From: CAWJMD01 sp963845675
GTDB taxonomy: Bacteria; Actinomycetota; Actinomycetes; Actinomycetales; CAWJMD01
Assembly (NCBI GenBank): GCA_963845675.1
Contig: CAWJSX010000001.1
Coordinates: forward strand, 558,001 to 622,000
Length of the DNA stretch: 64,000 nt
Reading direction: 5' to 3'
Position 1 is the first letter of the stretch. Every line of letters starts with the position of its first letter. The translations under genes and the position numbers were made by a program. A model generated the notes under the pieces. The model was not told where the DNA came from and searched no databases. It worked only from the letters and a program-made list of their open reading frames with translations. Shown here piece by piece: positions 8,744 to 18,198 of the stretch.

Positions 8744-9528
8744 GTGCCCGAGGGCCACACGATCCACCGGCTCGCCCGCGAGCACCGCCGCCTTCTCGGC
8801 GGACGGCCCGTCCGCGCATCCAGCCCGCAGGGCCGTTTCGTCGAAGGCGCGGCCCGGATCGACGGCAGGGTCCTCGACCGGACCGAGGCCTACGGCAAGC
8901 ACCTCTTCCACCGGTACGGCGACGACTGGCTGCACGTCCACCTCGGGCTGATCGGCAAGTTCACCACCGGGCCGGCCGCCGACCCCGGCACCGCGTGGCG
9001 CGCTGCGGCTGCGGCTCGAGAACGACGAGCACTGGGTCGACCTCCGAGGGGCGATCATCTGCGAGCTGCTGGACGCCGGCGAGGTGGCGACCCTGAAGAC
9101 GCGTCTGGGTCCCGACCCGCTGCGACGGGACGCCGACCCCGAGCCCGCCTGGAGGCGGATGTCACGCAGCCGCGTGGCGATCGGTGCGCTGCTGATGGAC
9201 CAGGCCGTGCTCGCCGGCATCGGCAACGTCTACCGTGCGGAGGTGCTGTTCCGGCACGGCCTCGACCCGCACACCCCCGGGCAACCGCGTGCCGGGCGAG
9301 ACCTGGGACGCGATGTGGGCCGACCTCTCGACGCTGATGCGCGACGGGGTGCGCACGGGCCGCATCGTGACCACACGTCCCGAGGACCGGCCACGGCGCG
9401 TGACCCCTGAGCTGGCCCACTACGTCTACCGCCGCACGGGCATGCCGTGCCGCGTGTGCGGGACGCCGGTGCTCACCGAGGAGATGGTGGGGCGCAACCT
9501 CTTCTGGTGCCCGGTGTGCCAGCGCTAG
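8744..9528 (+). CDS. nei: Fpg/Nei-family DNA glycosylase (endonuclease VIII type), frame broken
   Basis: The GTG at 8744 gives fMet-Pro-Glu-Gly-His, so the catalytic Pro2 and Glu3 are in place, with GCGAGGAG upstream as ribosome binding site. Continuing: GKHLFHRYGDDWLHVHLGLIGKF, then in a second frame LLMDQAVLAGIGNVYRAEVLF (helix-two-turn-helix), then in a third frame a zinc finger CRVCG...CPVCQR at the end. It excises oxidised bases from DNA and nicks the strand. Total length is about 261 codons, normal for Nei. Frame changes lie near 9000 and 9290. Actinobacteria have several Nei paralogues and I cannot tell which this is. Confidence 0.75.
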
Positions 9529-9588
9529 TCCGTCCGCGACCGGCCTGACGAGTCCTGACGGTCGTCACACGCGTTCTCAGACGCAGCG

Positions 9589-12490
9589 TCAGGCGAGAGG
9601 CGCGGGGGTCGCCTCTGGCTGCGGAGCGGTCACGTCGACGTCGTCGTGCTCGGCGTGCTCCGCCTGCTCGGTCATCGCGGCCGGGTCGAGGTCGGGGTCG
9701 GACGCGACGTCGTCGTTCGCCCGCGCACCGGCGTAGGCGTGGTGCCCGTACGTCTCCAGCTCGTTCATCACCTCGCCGTGCTTGTCGACGCAGAGCACGA
9801 CGAGGTCACCCGGGTTCGCGCGCGTCATGCAGTGCCGCACGGCCGCCGTCTCGTCGAGCACGACCTCGACTTGGCGGCAGCGCGTCCCCTCGGCCATGCG
9901 CGTGCGCGCGCCCTCGGCGACGAGGTCGGCCACGTAGCCGCGTTCGCGTCCGCGGAGCGCCTTGTCCTCGCGCACCACCAGCACGTCGAAGTGGTCGGCA
10001 GCGATGGCACCGAGCTCGCGCATGTCGTCGTCGCGGCGGTCGCCGGCGGTGGCGATCATCCCGATGCGTGACGGCCTCGCGAGGTCGCCGCCGGCTCTCT
10101 GCTCGGAGTACCGGTCGACGAAGTCGCCGAGCTCGCGCATCCCAGGAGCGTTGTGGCAGTAGTCGACCACGACGTCGATGACGCCGTTCGGCGTCCCGAC
10201 CTGGATCAGGTTCATGCGGCCGGGGGAGAGGTAGTAGCTGGTGGCGAACGTCCGCAGGCCCTGACGGATGTCGTGCAGCGGGGCGCCGGCGGCGAAGCGC
10301 CGCACCCGCGGCCGCCAGGCAGTTGGCCACGTTGAAGCGCGCGGCGCCACCGAACGTCGACGGCAGCAGGTGCGTCCAGGCCAGCTGCATCGAGCGCTTG
10401 CCGTGGCGGATCACGATCATCTCGCCACGGTCCGACGTCTCGAGCACGATCGCCTTGCCGCCACGTCGGCAGTGGGCGTCGATGCGGTCCATCGCCGGGG
10501 TACCGGGCTCGGCCATCGAGAACCAGACCACCTCGCCCGAGCAGGAGCGGCGCATCTCCACGACCAGCGGGTCGTCGGCGTTGAGCACCGCGGCACCGTT
10601 GCGCGGCACCGCCTCGACGACGACGCGCTTGACCGCGGCGAGCTGCTCGAGGGTGTCGATGCCGCGCATGCCCCAGATGGTCGGGGGCGACGTTGGTGAC
10701 GACGGCGACGTCGTTGCGGTCGTAGCCGAGGCCCTCCCGCAGGATGCCGCCTCGGGCGACCTCGAAGACCGCCATGTCGACACGCGGGTTCTGCAGGACC
10801 ATCCGCGCGCTCTTCGGCCCGGACGCGTCGGCCTTGATGACGAGCCGCTCGTCGATCACGACGCCGTCCGTCGACGTCATGCCCACCTTGCGACCGAGGC
10901 CCTTGAAGATGTGCGCGATCATGCGCGACCGTCGTGGTCTTGCCGTTCGTTCCGGTGACGGCGATGATCGGCACCCGCGACGGCGCACCGGGCGGGAACA
11001 GCGAGTCCACAACGGGTTTCGCGATGAACTGCGGGTCACCGATGGTCGGGTGCGTGTGCATCCGGAAACCCGGGGCGGCGTTCACCTCGCAGATGGCGCC
11101 GCCGGTCTCACGGACCGGCTCGGTGATGTCGGGGCAGATGAAGTCGATGCCCGCGACGTCGAGCCCGATCAGACGGGCGGCCTCTTCGGCGATCTCGACG
11201 TTGTCGGGGTGCGCGTCCAGCGTCCGGTCGATCGAGATGCCGCCTGTCGACATGTTGCCGGTCAGCGCGAGTCGCACGGTCTCGCCCTCCGCCGGCACGT
11301 CCGACATGCGCGTAGCCCTGCGCGCGCACGAGCTCGATCGCCGCGTCGTCGACCTTGAGGCGGGTCAGCACCTTCTCGTGGCCGACGCCGCGACGCGGGT
11401 CGGCGTTGGTGATCTCGACCAGCTCGTCGACCGTGTGCGTGCCGTCGCCGACGACGTGAGCGGGTACCCGCTCGGCGATCGCCTGCATCCGCCCGTCGAT
11501 GATCAGGCAGCGGTAGTCGCGCCCGGTCACGAACGTCTCCACCACCACCACGCCGCGGCGCGACTGCGTCCTCGTGCGACGGGGAAGGCGGCACGCACGT
11601 CGTCCGCGGTCTGGAGGTTGAGGCAGACTCCCCGACCGTGGTTCCCGTCGAGGGGCTTGCAGACCACCGGGTAGCCGATGCGGTCGGCCACCGCGACGGC
11701 CTGCTCGACCGTCCGCACGGCCTCGGACCGGGGGACCGGCAGACCGGCCGAGCCGAGCAGCCGGGTGGTCAGCTCCTTGTCGCCGGCGATGTCGACGGCG
11801 AGGGCCGACGTGTTCGACGTCATCGTCGCCCTGATCCGCTGGGCGTGGACGCCCTGGCCGAGCTGCACCAGCGAGTACTCGTTGAGGCGCTGGTAGGGGA
11901 TGTCGCGCGACACCGCCTCCTCGAGGATCGCCTGGGTGCTCGGGCCGAAGCCCATCCGCTGGGCCTGTCGCAGGAAGGTGTCGACGGACTCGATCGGGTC
12001 GAGGTCGGGCTCCGGCTGGACGAGGTGGTTGACGAGGCGGACGGCGAGCCGGCCGGCCGCCAGCGCGATCCGCTCGTCGTGGAAGGCGTAGACGACGTTG
12101 TAGACGCCCGTCGCGCCCGCGCACCTGCCGTGGTCTTGCCTCGCGTCAGGTCGTGGCCGGCCTCCTGCTGCAGCTGCAGCGCGACGTGCTCTGCGACGTG
12201 ACCCGAGCCAGGTGCCCTCACGCAGCCGCTCGACGAAGCCGCCCCGCCGACCGCGCGAGCACGAGTGCCGGTCGAGACCCGGCAGCAGATCGACCAGCTG
12301 GTCGGTGAACCCGTCCGCGGAGCGTGTCGTCGAGGAGGTCGGTCGGGTACTCCTCGAGGATGCCGAGGTCGACGACGAGGTGGATCGCCGGGTCGTACGA
12401 CCAGGTGTTGGGGCCGCGGTAGACACGTGTCTCGAGGATCGACAGGTCGGGTCGCGCGGGACCGCTGGGGGTGGGGCGGACCTCGGGCAT
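9589..12490 (-). CDS. cphA: Cyanophycin synthetase, frame broken several times
   Basis: Starting at ATG 12490 the pieces read ILETRVYRGPNTWSYDPAIH, the ATP-grasp region (AGDKELTTRLLGSAGLPVP, VCKPLDGNHGRGVCLNL), the Mur-ligase P-loop VTGTNGKTTT near 10960, and the Mur C-terminal part from about 10300 to 9589 (VVDYCHNAPGMRELGDF). CphA polymerises Asp and Arg, using ATP, into the nitrogen store cyanophycin. The length of about 967 codons fits. At least five frame changes occur. The cyanophycinase gene lies immediately upstream on the same strand, 34 nt away, so synthesis and breakdown share one operon. A GGAAGGA sequence precedes the start. Confidence 0.8.
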
Positions 12491-12524
12491 CCGGGACGTG
12501 TCCTTCCGGTCGGCGGCGTGCGGC

Positions 12525-13477
12525 TCAGCGATCTTCGTGCCGCAACAGCTGGGCGCGCAACCGACCGGCCAGCTCGCGGGCCTCGTCGCGGTCGGCGTGC
12601 GAGACCTGCAGGGCGCGTTCGGGGTGGCGCTCGGTGAACGAGACCAGCACGCGGCGCTCGGAGGTCGAACCGTGCGCCGGCCGGCAGCGCGTGCACGACC
12701 GCACCGCTGAAGAGCAGGGGCGCGCCTGCGCGGGCCTCGTGGGCGTCGGAGATGGCGTGCTGCGCGTCGACGACGAAGACGGCCCCGCTGCCGGCGACCT
12801 CGAGCCACCGCTGCTCGGTGACGACCGCGGCCGTGTCCTCGTCGATCCCGATGCCCAGCAGGGACGGCGAGCCCGGCGACGACCGCCATCAGGCGGCCGT
12901 ACCGGTCCGCTCTGGTCGAAGTGCTGGTCGATCACGATGCCGTCGAGCAGGCCGATCCCGACCGTGAGCTGTGCCTCGCGGTGGCGTGGCGTGATTCCGT
13001 CGCCGCCGAGGGAGATCATGTGGCTGCTCATCACCGACGCGCCGGCGGAGGTGCCTGCCACGGCGGCGCCACGCCGGTGCGCCGCGTGGATGGCGTGGCC
13101 GAGCGCGGTGCCGGTCACCCACTGGGAGAGCTTGAGCTGGTTGCCGCCGGTCATGAAGATGCCGGTGGCGCCGGCGGTCGTCGCCGCCAGGTCGGGGTCG
13201 TCGGCCTCGCGCCGGCTGGCCGGACGCAGGGTCCGTCACCTCCGCCGCACCGAGCCGGGTGAAGGCGTCGGTGTAGACCTCGGACATCTCGGGCTCCACC
13301 GACGACGCCGTCGGGACCACGACGATGCGGGCCCGGCCCCTGCCGCCGCTGAGGGTGACGAAGCGTCGCAGCAGCCTCCGCTTGCCGACCTTGTCCTCGG
13401 CGCCGCCGATGATCACCAGCGGGCCCGACGTGGACGCTCCACCGGGGCCCGGCGAGCGCCTGGGCCTGAGTGGTCAC
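12525..13477 (-). CDS. cphB: Cyanophycinase (S51 serine peptidase), frame broken
   Basis: From GTG 13477: GPLVIIGGAEDKVGKRRLL, then RARIVVVPTASSVEPEMSEVY, then in another frame the nucleophile region VAGTSAGASVMSSHMI (catalytic Ser) and GLLDGIVIDQHFDQ. This matches cyanophycinase, which cuts cyanophycin to beta-Asp-Arg dipeptides. About 317 codons, somewhat longer than cyanobacterial CphB. At least two or three frame changes occur (near 13230, 12900 and 12700). It is the first gene of a cphB-cphA operon transcribed from a leaderless promoter, divergent from sixA. Confidence 0.78.
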
Positions 13478-13483
13478 GCGTCC

Positions 13484-13489
13484 ACCGTA
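13484..13489 (-). promoter_or_regulatory. -10 box (TACGGT) of the cphB-cphA operon
   Basis: TACGGT on the minus strand lies 6 nt before the GTG at 13477, so the operon mRNA is probably leaderless. Confidence 0.5.
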
Positions 13490-13525
13490 ATGGCGTCGGC
13501 GTCGAGGGCTTGGCAGGATCGCCGC

Positions 13526-14035
13526 ATGTCGGCCACGTCACCTGATCCCCGTCGCCGCCTGCTCGTCATGCGGCATGCCAAGGCCGCGTCCCCGGACGAC
13601 ACCCCCGACCACGAGCGTCCACTGGCCGGGCGCGGTCGGCGGGACGCCCCGATGGTCGGGGCGTGGCTCGTGGACGCCGGGTGGGTGCCGGACGTCGGTG
13701 CTGAGCTCCGACGCCACGCGGGCCCGTCAGACGGCCGAGCTCGTCCTGGAGGGGATCGCGCTCGACCGGCGCCGACCCGCCGCCGCCTGCGTCTGGTCGG
13801 CGGGCTGTACGAGGCGTCGGTGCACCAGGTGCTGCACGTCGTCGCCGAGGCCGGGGAGCACTCGACCGTGATGGTGGTCGGCCACGAGCCGACGATGTCG
13901 GCGGTCGTGGCCACGCTGACCGGGCAGCGGGCCGACTTCCCGACCAGCGCGGTGGCGCAGGTCGAGCTGTCGGTGCCGTGGGGCGGGGTGACCTCCGGCA
14001 GTGGACGACTCATGGGCCTGCGGACGCCGCGGTAG
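13526..14035 (+). CDS. sixA: SixA-like histidine phosphatase, frame broken in the middle
   Basis: The protein starts at ATG 13526 and reads RRLLVMRHAKAASPD, where RHAK carries the phosphohistidine of the histidine-phosphatase superfamily. It continues with LSSDATRARQTAELVLEGI (in another frame, 13700-13780) and VMVVGHEPTMSAVV, which holds the second catalytic His. The length of about 170 codons fits SixA, which dephosphorylates phosphohistidine proteins. The two frame changes cancel out, so the ends are in the same frame. It is divergent from the cyanophycin operon and convergent with serB. Confidence 0.75.
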   Translation: MSATSPDPRRRLLVMRHAKAASPDDTPDHERPLAGRGRRDAPMVGAWLVDAGWVPDVGAELRRHAGPSDGRARPGGDRARPAPTRRRLRLVGGLYEASVHQVLHVVAEAGEHSTVMVVGHEPTMSAVVATLTGQRADFPTSAVAQVELSVPWGGVTSGSGRLMGLRTPR

Positions 14036-14050
14036 GCACGTCGGGCCCGC

Positions 14051-15304
14051 TCACGCCCCAGCCGCGTCGGCGTCCTCGACCTCCTCGCGGCTGATGCCCA
14101 GCAGGTAGAGCACCGCGTCGAGGTAGGGCACGTTGACGCTCGCGTCGGCCTGCCGGCGGACCACCGGCTTCGCGTTGAAGGCGACGCCCAGCCCGGCGAT
14201 GGCGAGCATGTCGAGGTCGTTGGCGCCGTCCCCGATGGCCACGGTCCTCGCGAGCGGTAGGCGCTCTGCCAGCGCGAACTCCCGCAGGGCGTCCGCCTTG
14301 CCGGCGCGGTCGACCACGGGGCCTTCCACCCGGCCCGTCAGTCGTCCGTCCACGACCTCGAGGCGGTTGGCCCGCACGTACTGCACGTCGAGCTCGCGCG
14401 CCAGTGGCTCGATCATCTCGGTGAAGCCCCCCGAGACGAGGCCGAGAGTGAACCCGAGGCGACGCAGCGTGCGGCACAGGGTGCGTGCCCCCGGGGTGAG
14501 CGTCACCGCCTGCTGCACCTCGCGGAGGACGTCCACGTCGAGCCCGGCGAGGGCGGCCACACGTCGGTGCAGGCTCTGGGCGAAGTCGATCTCGCCACGC
14601 ATGGCCGCGGCGGTCACCTCGGCCACCTCGTCGAGCCGGCCCGCCTTCGTCGCGAGCAGCTCGATCACCTCGTCCTGGATCAGCGTCGAGTCGACGTCCA
14701 GCACGACGAGGCGCCGGCCGCGACGGGCGAGACCCGCCGGTGAGACCGCGATGTCGACGCCGCGCCGGGTCGCCTCGAGCACGAGGGCACGCCGCAGGGC
14801 GTCGGCGTCGCCGCCCGAGACGTCGAACTCGACGGTGGTCACGGGGTCGCGGGACAGGCGTCGCACCCGGTCGATGTTGGCCCCGTTGTCGGCGAGGACC
14901 GAGGCCACCTCGGCCACGGCGACGGGCATCAGCGGGGCACCGAGCACGGTGACGGCCAGCCGTCCCCTCGGTCGGTGCCGGTTGTCGCCGCGGCCGGCCA
15001 GGCACGAGACCTTGAGGCCGAGTGCCTGCCCCGCCCTGGTCGCGGCCGCGATCAGAGCGCCCGCGTCGCCGGCCACCGTGACCAGCACGGCGAGCGTGAG
15101 CTGTCCGCGCACGACCACCTGCTCGACATCGAGCACACGCACGCCGGGGGCGGACAGCGCGGCGAACAGGTCACGCGTCACGCCGGGCCGGTCCGGTCCG
15201 CTGACGGAGACGAGGAGCGTGGGGTCGTCGGGTGCGACCCCCAGGGATGCGCTACCCGAACGCGCCGCACCCTGCGTGCCGTGGTCGGACGGGGTGACGT
15301 GCAT
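14051..15304 (-). CDS. serB: Phosphoserine phosphatase
   Basis: This intact 417-residue protein starts at ATG 15304, chosen because a -10 box lies 7 nt upstream; an in-frame extension to 15469 runs into the neighbouring gene. Residues 20-180 form two ACT-like domains (LLVSVSGPDRPGVTRDLFAA, LAVTVLGAPLMPVAVAEVA). The rest is the HAD phosphatase: VLDVDSTLIQDE (nucleophile Asp), GLVSGGFTEM and IGDGANDLDML. It catalyses the last step of serine synthesis, phosphoserine to serine. The ACT domains probably sense serine or another amino acid. Confidence 0.93.
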   Translation of the reverse strand: MHVTPSDHGTQGAARSGSASLGVAPDDPTLLVSVSGPDRPGVTRDLFAALSAPGVRVLDVEQVVVRGQLTLAVLVTVAGDAGALIAAATRAGQALGLKVSCLAGRGDNRHRPRGRLAVTVLGAPLMPVAVAEVASVLADNGANIDRVRRLSRDPVTTVEFDVSGGDADALRRALVLEATRRGVDIAVSPAGLARRGRRLVVLDVDSTLIQDEVIELLATKAGRLDEVAEVTAAAMRGEIDFAQSLHRRVAALAGLDVDVLREVQQAVTLTPGARTLCRTLRRLGFTLGLVSGGFTEMIEPLARELDVQYVRANRLEVVDGRLTGRVEGPVVDRAGKADALREFALAERLPLARTVAIGDGANDLDMLAIAGLGVAFNAKPVVRRQADASVNVPYLDAVLYLLGISREEVEDADAAGA

Positions 15305-15311
15305 GTCCCTC

Positions 15312-15317
15312 AGCGTA
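15312..15317 (-). promoter_or_regulatory. -10 box (TACGCT) of leaderless serB
   Basis: TACGCT on the minus strand ends 7 nt before the serB ATG at 15304. Confidence 0.5.
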
Positions 15318-15353
15318 GTGAGACGGGCGGGACGGGCCGTGGTCGCCCGTGCC

Positions 15354-15548
15354 TCAGGCCGAACGGCCCCGACGGCGCCCGGACCAGCCGGTGCGCACGT
15401 AGGAGGCGAGGGCCGCTCCGGCCCCGAGGACGGCTCCCCACAGCGGGTGGGGCATGTCACCGAGCGCAAGGTCGAGTACCCAGAAGGCGGCAGCGGTGAC
15501 CAGCCCGCAGAAGGCCATCACGGCCAGGATGAGGGCCAGCCTCCTCAC
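15354..15548 (-). CDS. Small two-helix membrane protein downstream of glgC
   Basis: A 64-residue ORF starts with GTG at 15548, whose last two bases and the next base form the glgC stop (GTGA overlap), so it is translationally coupled to glgC. It has two hydrophobic stretches (LALILAVMAFCGLVTAAAFW and GAVLGAGAALAS) and a basic tail RRRGRS, predicted inside. I recognise no named family. The coupling makes it a likely real gene despite its size, but a link to glycogen metabolism is only inferred from position. Confidence 0.6.
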   Translation of the reverse strand: MRRLALILAVMAFCGLVTAAAFWVLDLALGDMPHPLWGAVLGAGAALASYVRTGWSGRRRGRSA

Positions 15549-16786
15549 AGGGTGACGACCTGGCCCTTCCCCACGACCGTGATGCCGGACTCGGTGACCA
15601 GGAACCCGCGATCGCGGTCGTGGTCGGGGTCCATGCCGATCGTCGCGCCCTCGGGCACCACGACGTTCTTGTCGATGATCGCCCGGCGGATGGTGGCGTG
15701 CCGTCCGATGTCGACCGAGTCCATCAGCACGCTGTCGGTCACCGAGGACCACGAGTGCACCTGCACGTTCGGCGACAGCACCGAGCTCTCGACCGTCGCA
15801 CCCGAGACGACGACCCCGGCCGAGACGACCGAGCTCACCGCGTGCCCGATGCGTCCGTGCCAGCCGTGCACGAACTTGGCGGGCGGGAGCGGGGGCTGCT
15901 GGGTGAAGATCGGCCAGTCAGAGTTGTAGAGGTTGAAGACCGGGTGGACCGAGATGAGGTCCATGTGCGCGTCGAAGTAGGAGTCCATCGTGCCGACGTC
16001 GCGCCAGTAGTCGCGGTCGCGGTCGGCTGAGCCCGGCACGTCGTTGCGCTTGAAGTCGTACACGCCCGCGTCCCCCCGCGACACGAAGTCGGGGACGATG
16101 TCGCCGCCCATGTCGTGCTGCGAGCCCTCGCGGTCGGCGTCGCGCGTCACCGCGTCGATGAGGGCCTCGGTCGTGAAGACGTAGTTGCCCATCGACGCGA
16201 GGATCTCGTCCGGGGAGTCGGGGAGCGGCTCCGGGTCGGTGGGCTTCTCGAGGAAGGCTCCGATCCGCCGGGTGTCCGCACGGTCCACCTCGATGACGCC
16301 GAACTGGTCTGCCTGCGCCAGGGGCTGGCGGATGGCGGCGACGGTGCAGCCGACCCCGGTCTCGATGTGGTCGTCGACCATCTGCGAGAAGTCCATGCGG
16401 TACACGTGGTCCGCACCCACGACCACGACGATGTCGGGTCGCTCGTCGTTGATGAGGTTGAGGCTCTGGAAGATCGCGTCGGCCGAGCCGAGGTACCAAC
16501 GCTTGCCCAGCCGCTGCTGCGCCGGTACGGGCGTCACGTAGTTGCCGAGCATCGTCGACATGCGCCAGGTCATGGTGACGTGGCGGTCGAGGCTGTGCGA
16601 CTTGTACTGGGTGAGGACGACGATCTTCAGGTAGCCGGAGTTCACGACGTTCGACAAGGCGTAGTCGATCAGACGGTAGCTGCCGCCGAAGGGGACGGCC
16701 GGCTTGGCACGGTCGGCTGTGAGGGGCATCAGTCGCTTGCCCTCCCCGCCGGCCAGGACGATGGCCAGGACCTTGGGGGATGCCAT
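15545..16786 (-). CDS. glgC: Glucose-1-phosphate adenylyltransferase
   Basis: This intact 413-residue protein starts LAIVLAGGEGKRLMPLTADRAKPAVPFGG, the nucleotidyltransferase signature, followed by YRLIDYALSNVVNSG and ending in a left-handed beta-helix domain with hexapeptide-like repeats (SVVSAGVVVSGATVESSVLS). It makes ADP-glucose from glucose-1-phosphate and ATP, the committed step of bacterial glycogen synthesis, and is normally allosterically controlled. It is divergent from the glycogen synthase gene, 96 nt between starts, so both share one control region. Confidence 0.95.
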   Translation of the reverse strand: MASPKVLAIVLAGGEGKRLMPLTADRAKPAVPFGGSYRLIDYALSNVVNSGYLKIVVLTQYKSHSLDRHVTMTWRMSTMLGNYVTPVPAQQRLGKRWYLGSADAIFQSLNLINDERPDIVVVVGADHVYRMDFSQMVDDHIETGVGCTVAAIRQPLAQADQFGVIEVDRADTRRIGAFLEKPTDPEPLPDSPDEILASMGNYVFTTEALIDAVTRDADREGSQHDMGGDIVPDFVSRGDAGVYDFKRNDVPGSADRDRDYWRDVGTMDSYFDAHMDLISVHPVFNLYNSDWPIFTQQPPLPPAKFVHGWHGRIGHAVSSVVSAGVVVSGATVESSVLSPNVQVHSWSSVTDSVLMDSVDIGRHATIRRAIIDKNVVVPEGATIGMDPDHDRDRGFLVTESGITVVGKGQVVTL

Positions 16787-16792
16787 GGCCTC

Positions 16793-16798
16793 ACCCTA
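16793..16798 (-). promoter_or_regulatory. -10 box (TAGGGT) of leaderless glgC
   Basis: TAGGGT on the minus strand lies 6 nt before the glgC ATG at 16786. Confidence 0.55.
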
Positions 16799-16820
16799 GG
16801 GCGGACCGGCTGGTTGGCAC

Positions 16821-16826
16821 TACCGT
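16821..16826 (+). promoter_or_regulatory. Possible -10 box (TACCGT) of glgA
   Basis: TACCGT sits 56 nt before the glgA ATG, giving a leader of about 50 nt that contains GGAGGT before the start. It lies back to back with the glgC promoter. Confidence 0.4.
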
Positions 16827-16882
16827 TTGTGGACGGGAGGACCGGACCGGACCCGGGTCCGACCCGTCGAGCGGAGGTCACG

Positions 16883-18068
16883 ATGCGCGTCGAGGTGTTC
16901 ACCAAGGAGTACCCGCCGGCGGTCTACGGCGGCGCGGGCGTGCACGTCGAGGAGCTGACCCGGGTGCTGCGTGAACGGGTCGACGTGGGGGTGCGCTGCT
17001 TCGGGGAACCTCGCGACGAGGACGGCGTGACGGCGTACACCGAGCCGTCCGGGCTCGCGTCGGTGAACGCGGCGCTCGGCACGTTCGGCGTCGACCTGGC
17101 GATGGCCGGTGACGCCTCGGCGGCCGACGTCGTCCACTCGCACACCTGGTACGCCAACCTGGCCGGGCACCTGGCGGGGCTGCTGCACGGAGTGCCGCAC
17201 GTGGTGACCGCGCACAGCCTCGAGCCGCTGCGGCCGTGGAAGGCCGAGCAGCTCGGCGGCGGCTACGCGCTGCTCGTCCTTCGCCGAGCGCACGGCCTAC
17301 CTCGGCGCGTCCGCCGTGATCGCCGTGAGCGCGGGCATGCGCCGCGACATCCTGCGCTGCTACCCGGAGATCGACCCCGCGCGAGTCCACGTGGTGCACA
17401 ACGGGATCGACACCACGTCCTGGTTCCACGAGCAGAACCCGGACGCCGTCCGAGATCTGGGCGTCGACCCGGACCGTCCGTCGATCGTCTTCGTCGGGCG
17501 GATCACCCGGCAGAAGGGGCTGCCCTACCTGCTGCGCGCGGCCGAGCAGCTGCCCCCCGAGGTCCAGCTCGTGCTGTGCGCCGGCGCCCCGGACACGCCC
17601 GAGATCATGAAGGAGGTCAGCGACCTCGTGGCCGGTCTCGCGGAGCAGCGCGGCGGCGTCACGTGGATCGAGCGCGTCCTGCCCCGTCCCGAGCTGCGCC
17701 AGCTCCTGAGCCACGCGACCGCCTTCGTCTGCCCGTCCGTGTACGAGCCACTCGGCATCGTCAACCTCGAGGCGATGGCCTGTGGCGCGGCGGTCGTCGG
17801 CACCGCGACCGGTGGCATCCCGGAGGTGGTCGTCGACGGCGAGACGGGATGGCTCGTGCCGATCGACCAGGTCCAGGACGGCACCGGCACGCCTGTCGAC
17901 CCCGACCGCTACGTCGCCGACCTCGCCGCAACGATGACGGACGCGGTGTCGGACGTGGACAGGGCGCGTCGTTTCGGCCAGGCCGGCCGGCGTCGTGCCG
18001 AGGACAGCTTCGCGTGGGACGCGATCGCCGACCGCACGATCGAGGTCTACCGCGCCGCCGGCGCCTGA
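16883..18068 (+). CDS. glgA: Glycogen synthase, actinobacterial GT4 type, one frameshift
   Basis: The gene starts at ATG 16883 behind GGAGGT: MRVEVFTKEYPPAVYGGAGVHVEEL, a GT-B N-domain with the nucleotide-binding GGAG loop. After about 17275 the frame changes and continues AVSAGMRRDILRCYPEID, VFVGRITRQKGLPYLL and PSVYEPLGIVNLEAMACG (the E-x7-E donor site). This corresponds to the corynebacterial-type GlgA, about 395 residues. Removing one C near 17271 restores ALSSFAERTAYLG, so a single surplus base explains the break. It extends alpha-1,4-glucan chains using ADP-glucose and pairs with divergent glgC. Confidence 0.85.
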
Positions 18069-18093
18069 CCCCTGCACGCGCCGCCCCCGAGCT

Positions 18094-18157
18094 CGCAGAT
18101 CGGCCACTTTCTGCGGTCCCAGACGGGTCTGGGACCGCAGAAGGTGGCCGATCTGCG
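18094..18157. repeat. Long near-perfect palindrome (candidate REP/terminator)
   Basis: Two 31-base arms (18094-18124 and 18127-18157) with a 2-base loop match at 30 of 31 positions; the one exception is a G-U pair. The arms begin with CGCAGATCGGCCAC. It lies between the convergent ends of glgA and the hypothetical gene at 18199, so it can stop transcription in both directions. It shares its GCAGATC core with the elements at 53531 and 54568, which suggests a repeat family. Confidence 0.75.
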
Positions 18158-18198
18158 ATGAGGGTGGGGGGTGGGTGGTGGTGGCGGTCCGTCGCGCC

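Noticed and set aside
14133..15929. 598-codon plus-strand ORF
   Set aside because: It is antisense to serB and glgC, both of which are intact and have conserved motifs; the ORF is Ser/Arg-rich low-complexity protein.
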